Source: an uncultured Paracoccaceae bacterium (GTDB lineage: Bacteria; Pseudomonadota; Alphaproteobacteria; Rhodobacterales; Rhodobacteraceae). From it: a stretch of 64,000 nt of DNA. Positions within the stretch are counted from its first letter, which is position 1. Each line of letters opens with the position of its first letter. A program made the position numbers and the translations under genes. Positions 55,538 through 63,636 of this stretch are shown one piece after another. The notes under the pieces are model-generated. The model searched no databases and had not been told where the DNA came from. It was given only the letters and a program-made list of their open reading frames with translations. The stretch is taken from contig CANMQO010000009.1 in the NCBI GenBank assembly GCA_947500055.1, positions 62,001 through 126,000 on the forward strand, given 5' to 3'.

Positions 55538-56920
55538 ATGCGCTATATCTCGACCCGCGGCACCGCCCCTGTACTGACATTTGAAGAGGCGATGCTGACC
55601 GGGTTGGCCCGGGATGGCGGGCTTTATGTCCCCGAGGATGTCCCGGCATTGACCCACGCCCAGATCGCGGCGATGGCAGGCAGATCTTACGAGGATATCG
55701 CCTATGACGTGATGCGCCCGTTCATTGGTGAAACCTTCACCGATGATCAATTTCGCGACCTGATCGCCCGCGCCTATGCCGGTTTTGGCCATGCCGCCCG
55801 CGCGCCCCTTGTCCAGCTTGACGCCAATCATTTCCTGTTGGAGCTGTTCCACGGGCCAACGCTGGCGTTCAAGGATTTCGCCATGCAGTTGATCGGCCAG
55901 ATGTTTCAGGCCGCACTCAGCCGTTCTGGCGATCGGGTGACGATTGTGGGTGCCACATCGGGTGATACAGGCTCTGCCGCGATCGAGGCGTTTCGTGGGC
56001 TGGACGCGGTGGATGTGTTCATCCTTTACCCGCATGGCCGCGTCAGTGAGGTGCAGCGCCGCCAGATGACCACCCCGACGGAAAGCAACGTGCATGCGCT
56101 GGCCGTGGATGGCGATTTTGATGATTGCCAGGCCATGGTCAAAGATATGTTCAATGACTTCACCTTCCGCGAAGAGGTGAAACTGGCCGGGGTCAATTCA
56201 ATCAACTGGGGCCGGGTGCTGGCGCAGGTTGTCTATTACTTCACCGCCGCTGTCAGCCTGGGCGCGCCGCATCGCGCGGTCAGCTTCACCGTGCCCACCG
56301 GCAATTTCGGCGATATCTTTGCCGGCTACATCGCCAAGCAGATGGGCCTGCCGATTGCTGACCTGGTGGTGGCGACCAACCGCAACGATATCCTGCACCG
56401 CACGCTGGAAACCGGCGCCTATACCAAGGAAGGGGTGACCCCCACGATCAGCCCGTCAATGGATATTCAGGTCAGTTCCAATTTCGAACGGGCCTTGTTT
56501 GATGCATATGCGCGGGACGGGGCGGCGGTGGCCGGGCAGATGGAAGACCTCAAAAAGGGTGGCTTCCAGATCAGTCAGGGCGCCTATCAGATGCTGAAAG
56601 ACACGTTCAAATCCGGACGCGCTTCGGAAGAAGAAACCCAGGCTGCGATCAAATCCTACCGGGTGAACCATGGCGAACTCCTGTGTCCGCATACAGCCGT
56701 TGGTGTGCATGTTGCGGCGCCGCATCTGGGCACAACCCCGATGGTCACCCTCGCTACCGCGCACCCGGCGAAGTTCCCCGATGCCGTGAAAGCGGCCTCT
56801 GGCGTCGCGGCACCCCTTCCCCCGCGCATGGCGGACCTGTATGACCGACCAGAGCGCGTGACACGCGTATCGGGGGAATTGGCGGCCATTCAGGCGGTTA
56901 TCAGGGAACGGATTACGTAA
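55538..56920 (+). CDS. thrC: threonine synthase
   Basis: 460 residues. PLP enzyme that makes threonine from O-phosphohomoserine. The PLP lysine is Lys112 in TLAFKDFAMQL, and GATSGDTGSAAIEAF and SINWGRVLAQ are family motifs. Long (type II-like) bacterial form. It is in the same run as the oxidase genes; the next gene starts on the base after its stop. Confidence 0.96.
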   Translation: MRYISTRGTAPVLTFEEAMLTGLARDGGLYVPEDVPALTHAQIAAMAGRSYEDIAYDVMRPFIGETFTDDQFRDLIARAYAGFGHAARAPLVQLDANHFLLELFHGPTLAFKDFAMQLIGQMFQAALSRSGDRVTIVGATSGDTGSAAIEAFRGLDAVDVFILYPHGRVSEVQRRQMTTPTESNVHALAVDGDFDDCQAMVKDMFNDFTFREEVKLAGVNSINWGRVLAQVVYYFTAAVSLGAPHRAVSFTVPTGNFGDIFAGYIAKQMGLPIADLVVATNRNDILHRTLETGAYTKEGVTPTISPSMDIQVSSNFERALFDAYARDGAAVAGQMEDLKKGGFQISQGAYQMLKDTFKSGRASEEETQAAIKSYRVNHGELLCPHTAVGVHVAAPHLGTTPMVTLATAHPAKFPDAVKAASGVAAPLPPRMADLYDRPERVTRVSGELAAIQAVIRERIT

Positions 56921-58189
56921 TTGACGGTAGAACTACACACGCTGTCCAACGGGTTTCGGATTGTCACCGAAAACATGCCCGGGCTGAAATCATCCAGTAT
57001 CGGCATATGGGTGCAGGCCGGGGGACGGCACGAACGGGTTGAGCAGAACGGGATTGCCCATTTCCTGGAACATATGGCCTTCAAGGGGACCAAGACCCGC
57101 AGCGCCTTGCAGATCGCCGAAAGCATCGAGGATGTCGGCGGCTATATCAACGCCTATACCAGCCGGGAAATGACAGCCTATTACGCCCGGATACTGCAAG
57201 ATGACGTGGCGCTGGGTCTGGATGTGATTGCCGATATCCTGCTGAACCCGGTCTTTGACCCCGCCGAGATCGAGGTGGAGCGCGGTGTGATCCTGCAGGA
57301 GATCGGACAGGCGCTGGATACGCCGGACGATATCATCTTTGACTGGTTGCAGGAGGTCGCTTACCCCGATCAGGCGCTGGGCCGCACGATCCTTGGCCCA
57401 ACCGAACGGGTCAGCGCGTTTTCCCGCGATGATCTGCAAGGGTTTGTCGGCGAACATTACGGCCCGAACCAGATGATCCTTGCCGCTGCGGGTGCTGTGG
57501 AACATGCGGAGATTGTCAAACAGGCCGAGGCGCTGTTCGGGCATTTGCCAGCCGTCGCCCGCGCGCCGGAACTGATGCAGGTCGCCAGCTTTGGCGGCGG
57601 TGAGCGGCGCGAGAACAAGGCGCTGGAGCAAGTGCATTTCGCACTGGCGCTGGAAGGGCCAACCTATCGCGACCCGGCGATCTACACCGCGCAGATCTAT
57701 GCCAGTGTCATGGGCGGGGGCATGTCATCGCGCCTGTTTCAGGAAGTGCGCGAAAATCGGGGGCTGTGCTATTCCATCTTTGCGCAGGCCGGCGCCTATG
57801 AAGATACCGGGCTGACCACGATCTATGCGGGCACCAGTGCCGAACAGATTGCCCAGCTGGCAAATATCACCATTGATGAGATGAAGCGCGCAGGCGATGA
57901 CATGACCGCCGAAGAAGTCGCCCGCGCCCGCGCCCAGATGAAGGCCGGTTTGTTGATGGGCCTTGAAAGCCCGTCAAACCGGGCGGAACGTCTGGCGCGG
58001 CTTTTGTCGATCTGGGACCGTATTCCAACCATCGATGAAACGGTAGAGCGTATCGATGCGGTCACCACCGGTGACGTCAAAGCCTTTGCCGGACAGATGG
58101 CAGGGCAGGCAGGCACGGCGATGGCGCTATATGGTCCTGCGGAAGCCGCACCCACGCTGGACGCGTTAAAGGCCCGGCTTGCTGCCTGA
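56921..58189 (+). CDS. M16-family zinc peptidase (mitochondrial processing peptidase-like)
   Basis: 422 residues from a TTG directly after the thrC stop. The inverted zinc motif HFLEH is at 47-51, with the downstream glutamate near 127 (ERGVILQEIGQ). This pitrilysin subfamily is the relative of the mitochondrial processing peptidase; in bacteria it is annotated PepR or YmxG-like. It likely cleaves small peptides in the cytoplasm. Overlaps the next gene by one base. Confidence 0.9.
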   Translation: MTVELHTLSNGFRIVTENMPGLKSSSIGIWVQAGGRHERVEQNGIAHFLEHMAFKGTKTRSALQIAESIEDVGGYINAYTSREMTAYYARILQDDVALGLDVIADILLNPVFDPAEIEVERGVILQEIGQALDTPDDIIFDWLQEVAYPDQALGRTILGPTERVSAFSRDDLQGFVGEHYGPNQMILAAAGAVEHAEIVKQAEALFGHLPAVARAPELMQVASFGGGERRENKALEQVHFALALEGPTYRDPAIYTAQIYASVMGGGMSSRLFQEVRENRGLCYSIFAQAGAYEDTGLTTIYAGTSAEQIAQLANITIDEMKRAGDDMTAEEVARARAQMKAGLLMGLESPSNRAERLARLLSIWDRIPTIDETVERIDAVTTGDVKAFAGQMAGQAGTAMALYGPAEAAPTLDALKARLAA

Positions 58190-58773
58190 TGCTGGGGACC
58201 AAGAAGAAGGTCCGCATCGAAACAGAGCGGCTGACCCTGCGCCCACCCGCCCATGGCGATTTCAGGGCCTGGACCACGTTACGACGCGATAGCGAGGCCT
58301 TCCTCAAACCGTGGGAGCCGACATGGGCGCAGGATCACCTCACCCGTAAGGCCTTTACCAATCGGGTCTATTGGGCGCAGCGGTCCATTGCAAACGGCAC
58401 GGCAGTGCCGCTGTTCTTGCTGCGGCGTTCGGATGACATGCTGCTGGGGGCGATCACGCTGGATAACATCCGCCGCGGCCCGGCGCAGGCGGGCACAACC
58501 GGTTATTGGATCGGCGCACCCTTCGCCCGCCAAGGGTACATGAAAGAGGCGATCAGGGCGGTTGTCCATCACGCCTTTACCGTGCTGGATCTCAGCCGGA
58601 TGGAGGCGGGCTGTTTGCCGGAAAACGATGCTTCCCGCCGCTTGCTTGAAAAATGCGGCTATAAATATGAAGGGGTTGCGCAAAGCTATCTGCAGATCAA
58701 CGGGCGGTGGCGCAATCACGTCCTTTACGCCAATCTGCGGCATGATCGGCGTGGAAAGACGGATGTGGGGTAG
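58189..58773 (+). CDS. RimJ/RimL-type GNAT N-acetyltransferase
   Basis: 194 residues. TERLTLRPPAHGDFRAW start, YWIGAPFARQGYMKEAIRAVV (acetyl-CoA motif, in parts), and CLPENDASRRLLEKCGYKYEG (in parts) are typical of ribosomal-protein-alanine acetyltransferases. The target is probably the N-terminus of a ribosomal or other protein, but not determined. Confidence 0.88.
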   Translation: MLGTKKKVRIETERLTLRPPAHGDFRAWTTLRRDSEAFLKPWEPTWAQDHLTRKAFTNRVYWAQRSIANGTAVPLFLLRRSDDMLLGAITLDNIRRGPAQAGTTGYWIGAPFARQGYMKEAIRAVVHHAFTVLDLSRMEAGCLPENDASRRLLEKCGYKYEGVAQSYLQINGRWRNHVLYANLRHDRRGKTDVG

Positions 58774-58777
58774 CGGA

Positions 58778-59467
58778 ATGATCCGCATGGCGGGCCTGCT
58801 ATGGGTCTGTCTGATCTTTCCGCATGCCCTGTGGGCCGACAATCCAATACTGCGCCTTAGCGTCGAAAGGTCTGACGTGCAAGATGCAGCACTGGTTTAT
58901 CCAGATGAGGCATCCTGGCAGTGTGCCCCACCTTTCGAGGCGGCAACACTGGCCGCCAGCCAGCCGCTGGTTGCCTACTGGGTTGACGAACGGTTCTTTC
59001 GCGATGCTGCCGCACGGGGCAGAAGCGTCACCGTCCGCCGTGGCAATCAGACAGAGACCCAAACGCAGAGACGTCAGTTTGAACGTGAAGCGTGGCATAG
59101 ATCACTGGTGGACCTGCGGTTGAACATGTTTTTTCAACTATGCGATTATGAAGGTTTCATCGACATTATCGCGGTCGAGTATGAACTGCTTGGACAAATT
59201 GGCGATGTTCCAGTGGCGCTGTCTGGCTCCAGGAATGCTGGTTATGTGCAGGATGTTCAAATCACCTATATTGGGCCGAAGTGGGACCAGCAGGCCGATA
59301 AGTTGGCGGCGCCCTATTCCTATTTGAACAACACTATTGGCCAGATGAGTATATCGTTGGGTTTGCGTGAGAACGGGTTTGTCGAAACCATTGATGGCCG
59401 TTTGCTTGATGCTGATATCAACGTGTTTGGGATGACTATTGATGTTCAAGAGGGGGCTGACGATTGA
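58778..59467 (+). CDS. hypothetical secreted protein
   Basis: 229 residues from the ATG at 58778 (MIRMAGLLWVCLIFPHALWA is a signal peptide of about 20 residues). The mature part has two Cys (SWQCAPPF and FQLCDYEGF) that might form a disulfide. I recognise no domain. Overlaps the next gene by one base; together they look like a coupled pair at the end of the operon. Confidence 0.65.
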   Translation: MIRMAGLLWVCLIFPHALWADNPILRLSVERSDVQDAALVYPDEASWQCAPPFEAATLAASQPLVAYWVDERFFRDAAARGRSVTVRRGNQTETQTQRRQFEREAWHRSLVDLRLNMFFQLCDYEGFIDIIAVEYELLGQIGDVPVALSGSRNAGYVQDVQITYIGPKWDQQADKLAAPYSYLNNTIGQMSISLGLRENGFVETIDGRLLDADINVFGMTIDVQEGADD

Positions 59468-60129
59468 TGGATGCCCGCCACGCTATCCTTGCCCGCGTGC
59501 TAGGTGTTGCATTACTGCTTCATCCCGCCAACGTGCTTGCGCAGGAGCCAATTGTATTGTTGGACCATTCCTTTGACGCTGCGGCGACAATGCGTCCAGC
59601 CACGAGCGGTGACTCGGCCTGCCCGACGAATTTCGTGCCCGTCGCGATAGGGGCGAACATGACTCTTGAAAACGACATGCATGGCCCGGTTCATCAAACC
59701 GGCCCATTGGTCCGTCGCGGCGTCATGGTAGAAAGAACCGCCACCACGCCCGCGTTTCAAAGCAGGGTTGCGATTGAAGTTTTCGGATGTCGTTTGAAGC
59801 GTCATTTTCTACCAGTGTCCGGGCAGATCACAGTTGAAATTGATAAGGATGGGTCCACAGCCTATCGTCAGGTCTTTACGACTGAAAACGTGCCGACCGA
59901 GCGGAGCTTTAGGATTGATTATGATGCCGTCCTGATGGGGCCTGAACGGGCCCTCGGCATCACTTATTACGCCGATCCGCTGTTATCTGCGACGCAGGAC
60001 GCGGTTGGTGTGTTGCGCATTTGGCTATCGCAAAGCCATGGCACGGACGATTTATGCATAGATGTCGGGACGTGTGGATATGGGGTTGGAACCGTGACGG
60101 CCCGGCTTGTCATTGCGGATGCGGAATAG
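59467..60129 (+). CDS. hypothetical secreted protein, partner of the preceding gene
   Basis: 220 residues. Signal peptide (ARVLGVALLLHPANVLAQ region, cleaved near 27), mature domain beta-rich by composition, with four Cys (SACPTNF, FGCRLK, LCIDVGTCGYG). No family recognised. Starts on the last base of the preceding stop, so translation is coupled. The run ends at the hairpin at 60130. Confidence 0.65.
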   Translation: MDARHAILARVLGVALLLHPANVLAQEPIVLLDHSFDAAATMRPATSGDSACPTNFVPVAIGANMTLENDMHGPVHQTGPLVRRGVMVERTATTPAFQSRVAIEVFGCRLKRHFLPVSGQITVEIDKDGSTAYRQVFTTENVPTERSFRIDYDAVLMGPERALGITYYADPLLSATQDAVGVLRIWLSQSHGTDDLCIDVGTCGYGVGTVTARLVIADAE

Positions 60130-60154
60130 AAAAGTCTTCGTCACGAAGACTTTT
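60130..60154. terminator. bidirectional terminator hairpin
   Basis: AAAAGTCTTCGT-C-ACGAAGACTTTT, a perfect 12-bp stem directly after the stop at 60127-60129. A-tract and T-tract at the two ends let it work on either strand. Confidence 0.85.
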
Positions 60155-60163
60155 CCCGTCGCC

Positions 60164-60183
60164 AGATTTTTAGCTAAAAATCT
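60164..60183. terminator. perfect 20-bp palindrome AGATTTTTAG/CTAAAAATCT
   Basis: It lies 2 bp from the minus-strand stop at 60186. With the hairpin at 60130-60154 it fills the 56-bp gap between convergent genes. A likely terminator for the minus-strand gene. Confidence 0.65.
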
Positions 60184-60185
60184 GA

Positions 60186-60602
60186 CTACTTTGCCCGTAA
60201 CCGATTGTTCCGCGCATTATGTTCCAACTCCGCCAGTCCCAGCATCTCCAATACCGGTGAGACATAGTTGGCGAACCGTCCTCGATAGCCTTTGCGCAGC
60301 CCGTAATAGCCGCCGACGGGGTTGTCCTCACTGCGTGCCCAATGTTCCAGCGTGCCTTCCATGACGGGTTTGCCTTCGTCGGCATTGCCCAGTGGCATCC
60401 AATCGCCATGAGCTTTCAGCATGGCGTGGGCATCCTCGATGGCGCGTAGCTGATAGGACAGCCGTGTTTTGCCCACTTGCACGACAAGGGCAGGTGGATC
60501 GGCTTCCTCTTCCTTCCAGACCTCGAAATCGGATGTCTGCGGCGGTGTTTTCAGAATCCACGGATCGCCTGCTATCCCCATCCCATATGTCACCCTGTTC
60601 AT
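60186..60602 (-). CDS. conserved uncharacterised protein
   Basis: 138 residues, soluble, no signal. Distinctive stretches are WILKTPPQTSDFEVW, DPPALVVQVGKT, AHGDWMPLGNADEGKP and ARSEDNPVGGYYGLRKGYRG. Similar proteins occur in several bacterial phyla, often with SRPBCC or HTH genes, but I do not know a function. Overlaps the SRPBCC gene by 4 bp (ATGA), so the two are coupled. Confidence 0.75.
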   Translation of the reverse strand: MNRVTYGMGIAGDPWILKTPPQTSDFEVWKEEEADPPALVVQVGKTRLSYQLRAIEDAHAMLKAHGDWMPLGNADEGKPVMEGTLEHWARSEDNPVGGYYGLRKGYRGRFANYVSPVLEMLGLAELEHNARNNRLRAK

Positions 60603-61021
60603 GCCGTGCCCTCCGCTGCGGATTTCAATGCGTCTGCGAATTTTTCATAGCTTGGTTGCAGGTCCGGGATGAACCGCGTGATCAACCCCTTGAGCGGGCC
60701 GGTATAGGTTTCCTGCATCTGGAACCGTGTCCCGCTGCCGGTGGCGGTCAGGGTGAATTGCCGCTTGCCCAGAAACAAGCCAAGCGGCATGCCGCCATGC
60801 CATTCCATCCGTCTTTCAGGTTCAAAGACCGCGACCTTGATGGGAAAGGACCGTTTCGGATCGACTTCCGACCAGAGTTTGAATGACCGGCCCGGTGCAA
60901 TCTGCCCGTCGATCCTGATGATGCTGAATCTGCCATCTGACAGTTGCGCCGCATTGGTCAGAATGGACCAGACGGTGCCGGGCGGTGCGGCGATATCGCG
61001 GGTGACGTGATAGGGGGTCAT
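60599..61021 (-). CDS. SRPBCC-fold protein (polyketide cyclase/START-like)
   Basis: 140 residues from the ATG at 61021 (AAGGAGACCGC upstream); an upstream in-frame start at 61057 is rejected. The fold is suggested by TRDIAAPPGTVWSILTNAAQL at the N-terminus, MEWHGGMPLGLFLGKRQF in the middle and the long C-terminal helix. Binds a small hydrophobic ligand in this family. Probably repressed by the divergent HTH protein. Confidence 0.85.
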   Translation of the reverse strand: MTPYHVTRDIAAPPGTVWSILTNAAQLSDGRFSIIRIDGQIAPGRSFKLWSEVDPKRSFPIKVAVFEPERRMEWHGGMPLGLFLGKRQFTLTATGSGTRFQMQETYTGPLKGLITRFIPDLQPSYEKFADALKSAAEGTA

Positions 61022-61035
61022 GCGGTCTCCTTGTC

Positions 61036-61081
61036 TTGACAGGGTGAGGCATAGCAACCTTAATATGACGTCTTATGTCAT
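61036..61081 (+). promoter_or_regulatory. promoter and operator of the HTH regulator / SRPBCC divergent pair
   Basis: On the plus strand TTGACA (61036-61041) and TAATAT (61061-61066) lie 19 bp apart. The inverted repeat ATGAC-N7-GTCAT (61065-61081) covers the -10 and start region. It is placed to control both the regulator and the divergent SRPBCC operon. Confidence 0.6.
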
Positions 61082-61096
61082 GTTTAAGGGCGACCG

Positions 61097-61708
61097 ATGC
61101 GGGCATCACGACTTTTGCAAATCCTGCTTCTTTTGCAGAACCGGGGGCGTCTGACCTCGGCCCAACTGGCGTCTGAACTGGAGGTGACGCCCCGCACCAT
61201 CCTGCGTGATGTGGATGCGATGACAGAGGCAGGCCTGCCGATCATTGTGTTTCAGGGCAATCAGGGTGGCATCGAACTGGGCTTCAACTATCGCACCCGC
61301 CTGACCGGTCTGGACCGGGAAGAAGCGGAAGCGCTTGGCGTGATCCTTGGCACCCGGCATGGCGCAGTTGTGGCCTTGGGAATGGGGCAGGCGGCGCGGC
61401 GCGCGCAGGCAAAACTGGTCGAGAGTTTCCCGGATAAGGTGCGGCAGACGGTGCAGCAGGCGATGACCCAATTCGCGGTCGAGAATCCGGTGCCGCCGGA
61501 TGATCCGCGTGTTGCCGCCTTTGCGGATGCTGTCCGGGGGCGCCGGATCGTGCGGATCAATGCCAGTGGTCCCGATGCGCGGGTCATGCACCCTGTAGCG
61601 ATGCGCCTCGCGCAGGGGGGGTGGTCCGTGACGGATGCGATTGATGCGGCAGAGATCTCCCTTGCTGAGTGCGGGGATATCAATATCTCGGCGCATACTT
61701 TTGATTAG
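61097..61708 (+). CDS. HTH (DeoR/YafY-type) transcriptional regulator
   Basis: 203 residues. N-terminal HTH_11 (RLLQILLLLQNRGRLTSAQLASELEVTPRTILRDVDAM in parts), then a short WYL-like C-terminal region (HPVAMRLAQGGWSVTDA) that is much smaller than full WYL proteins of about 310-330 residues. Divergent from the SRPBCC operon, which is its likely target. Confidence 0.82.
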   Translation: MRASRLLQILLLLQNRGRLTSAQLASELEVTPRTILRDVDAMTEAGLPIIVFQGNQGGIELGFNYRTRLTGLDREEAEALGVILGTRHGAVVALGMGQAARRAQAKLVESFPDKVRQTVQQAMTQFAVENPVPPDDPRVAAFADAVRGRRIVRINASGPDARVMHPVAMRLAQGGWSVTDAIDAAEISLAECGDINISAHTFD

Positions 61709-61858
61709 CCGGGTCGTGGCAAACGTGAAGGGTTTATTGGCAACGCCGCACCATGCAATAATCGTAACGCTGTTGCGATTGGCAGGGCTTTGCTACGGTT
61801 GCGCTGCTCAACAGCCCGATTGTTGAAAACCAAGACGCTTATTCAGCGGCCAGAACAG

Positions 61859-62632
61859 ATGGACTCCATGACACTACCCATTACACCATCCTTTCGCCTG
61901 ACCGGCAAACGCGCGCTGGTGGCCGGTGCATCATCGGGCATTGGGCTGGGATGCGCAGTGGCGCTTGGGGCGGCAGGGGCACAGGTAACACTTGCAGCCC
62001 GCAATTTGGCCAAGCTGCGGGATGCAGTGGGTCAAATGCAGGCTGCGGGCATGCAGGCAGAGGCAGTGCAGCTTGATGTTGCCGACGTCGCCACGACAGA
62101 GGCCGCCGTTGCGAAAGGCGAGCCTTATGATGTTCTTGTGAACTCTGCCGGGCTGGCCATTCACGGCCCTGCCACCGAGACGACAGAGGCGGATTTTGAC
62201 GCAGTTGCCGGGCTGAACATCAAGGGTGCCTATTTCCTGACCCGGGCGGTGGCCAAGGGTCTGATCGCCGCAGGCAAACCGGGCAGCCTGATCAACATCT
62301 CAAGCCAGATGGCATTTGTCGGGGGGATCGACCGGGCCGTCTATTGCGCGACGAAACACGCGGTTGAGGGGTTCACCAAGGCGATGGCGATCGAATGGGG
62401 CAAGCAGGGGATAAGGGTCAATACGATCTGCCCGACCTTTATCCGCACGCCCCTGACCGAACCGACATTCAGCAACCCGGACCGGGTTGCCTGGATCATG
62501 GACAAGATCAAGCTGAACCGCGTGGGCGAGGTGTCCGATATCATGGGGCCTGTCGTCTATCTGGCGTCTGATGCATCGGCCCTGATGACAGGCACGCATA
62601 TGCTGATTGATGGCGGCTGGACGGCGGATTGA
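61859..62632 (+). CDS. SDR-family oxidoreductase
   Basis: 257 residues from the ATG at 61859 (61868 is an alternative). Complete active site: cofactor GASSGIG near 22-28, NSAG, the catalytic Ser in NISSQMAF and Y-x3-K in AVYCATKHAV. C-terminal GGWTAD. Classical NAD(P)-dependent alcohol or sugar-type dehydrogenase. It shares an operon with a LacI regulator and an NTF2-fold protein, so a carbohydrate or polyol role is plausible but not shown. Confidence 0.9.
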   Translation: MDSMTLPITPSFRLTGKRALVAGASSGIGLGCAVALGAAGAQVTLAARNLAKLRDAVGQMQAAGMQAEAVQLDVADVATTEAAVAKGEPYDVLVNSAGLAIHGPATETTEADFDAVAGLNIKGAYFLTRAVAKGLIAAGKPGSLINISSQMAFVGGIDRAVYCATKHAVEGFTKAMAIEWGKQGIRVNTICPTFIRTPLTEPTFSNPDRVAWIMDKIKLNRVGEVSDIMGPVVYLASDASALMTGTHMLIDGGWTAD

Positions 62633-63636
62633 TGGAAAAGGTGACCTCGTTACAGGTGGCCAAACGGGCCGGGGTCAGCCAGTCGGCGGTCAGTCGGGTG
62701 TTCACGCCCGGCGCATCGGCAAGTGCCAAGACCGTTGAAAAGGTGCGCAAGGCGGCAGAGGAATTGGGCTATCGGCCCAACATGATGGCCCGCGCCATGA
62801 TCACCGGAAAAAGCCGGATCATCGGGCTGGTCGTGGCCTATCTGGATAACCAATTCTATCCGCTGGCCATGGAGCGGCTGTCGAACGCATTGCAGGAACA
62901 GGGCTATCACATCCTTGTTTTCACCGCCGATAACAGCCGGGACAACGTCGAAGAAGTGATGAAAGAACTGCTTGATTATCAGGTGGAGGGGATCATCACC
63001 GCCTCTGTCGGGATGAGCAATGATCTGACCGCGCGTTGTGCCGCGGCTGGTATCCCTGTGGTGATGTTCAACCGTGGTCAGGATGGGAATGACGTATCGT
63101 CGGTGACGTCGGCAAATGTTGCCGGAGGGCGCAGGGTGGCGGAATTCCTGTTGGCCTGCGGGCACAGAAACTTTGCCCATATCAGCGGCTGGCAAGGGTC
63201 ATCAACCGGGCGTGACCGGCAAAGCGGGTTTTGCGGTGCGTTGGCCGAACAGGGGATCGTGCCGCAGGTCATCGACGGCATGTATGATCGGGATGCCGCC
63301 GCGGCGGCAACGCGCAAGCTGATGTTGCAGACCGAACCGCCCGATGCGATTTTTGTGGGCAATGACCACATGGCTTTTGCCGTGATGGACACGCTACGCA
63401 GCGGGCTTGGCTTGCGGGTGCCCGATGATGTGGCAGTTGTCGGCTATGATGATGTGCCATTGGCCGCCTGGCCTGCCTATGATCTGACAACCATGCGCCA
63501 ACCGATCAACCGGATGGTTGATACCACCGTCACCACCTTGCTGACCCGGATCGACGAGCCCACCACCCCGACATGCCGGATCGAGATAGAAAGCCCGCTC
63601 ATCCAGCGGCGCAGCACCAGAGGACTGCTGAAATGA
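62632..63636 (+). CDS. LacI-family transcriptional regulator
   Basis: 334 residues. N-terminal HTH (LQVAKRAGVSQSAVSRVF) and periplasmic-binding-protein-like effector domain (IIGLVVAYLDNQFYPLAMERL in parts; DAIFVGNDHMAFAVMDTLR). Overlaps the SDR stop by one base and the next gene by 4 bp. Probably a local repressor of its own operon, with a sugar-like ligand. Confidence 0.92.
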   Translation: MEKVTSLQVAKRAGVSQSAVSRVFTPGASASAKTVEKVRKAAEELGYRPNMMARAMITGKSRIIGLVVAYLDNQFYPLAMERLSNALQEQGYHILVFTADNSRDNVEEVMKELLDYQVEGIITASVGMSNDLTARCAAAGIPVVMFNRGQDGNDVSSVTSANVAGGRRVAEFLLACGHRNFAHISGWQGSSTGRDRQSGFCGALAEQGIVPQVIDGMYDRDAAAAATRKLMLQTEPPDAIFVGNDHMAFAVMDTLRSGLGLRVPDDVAVVGYDDVPLAAWPAYDLTTMRQPINRMVDTTVTTLLTRIDEPTTPTCRIEIESPLIQRRSTRGLLK

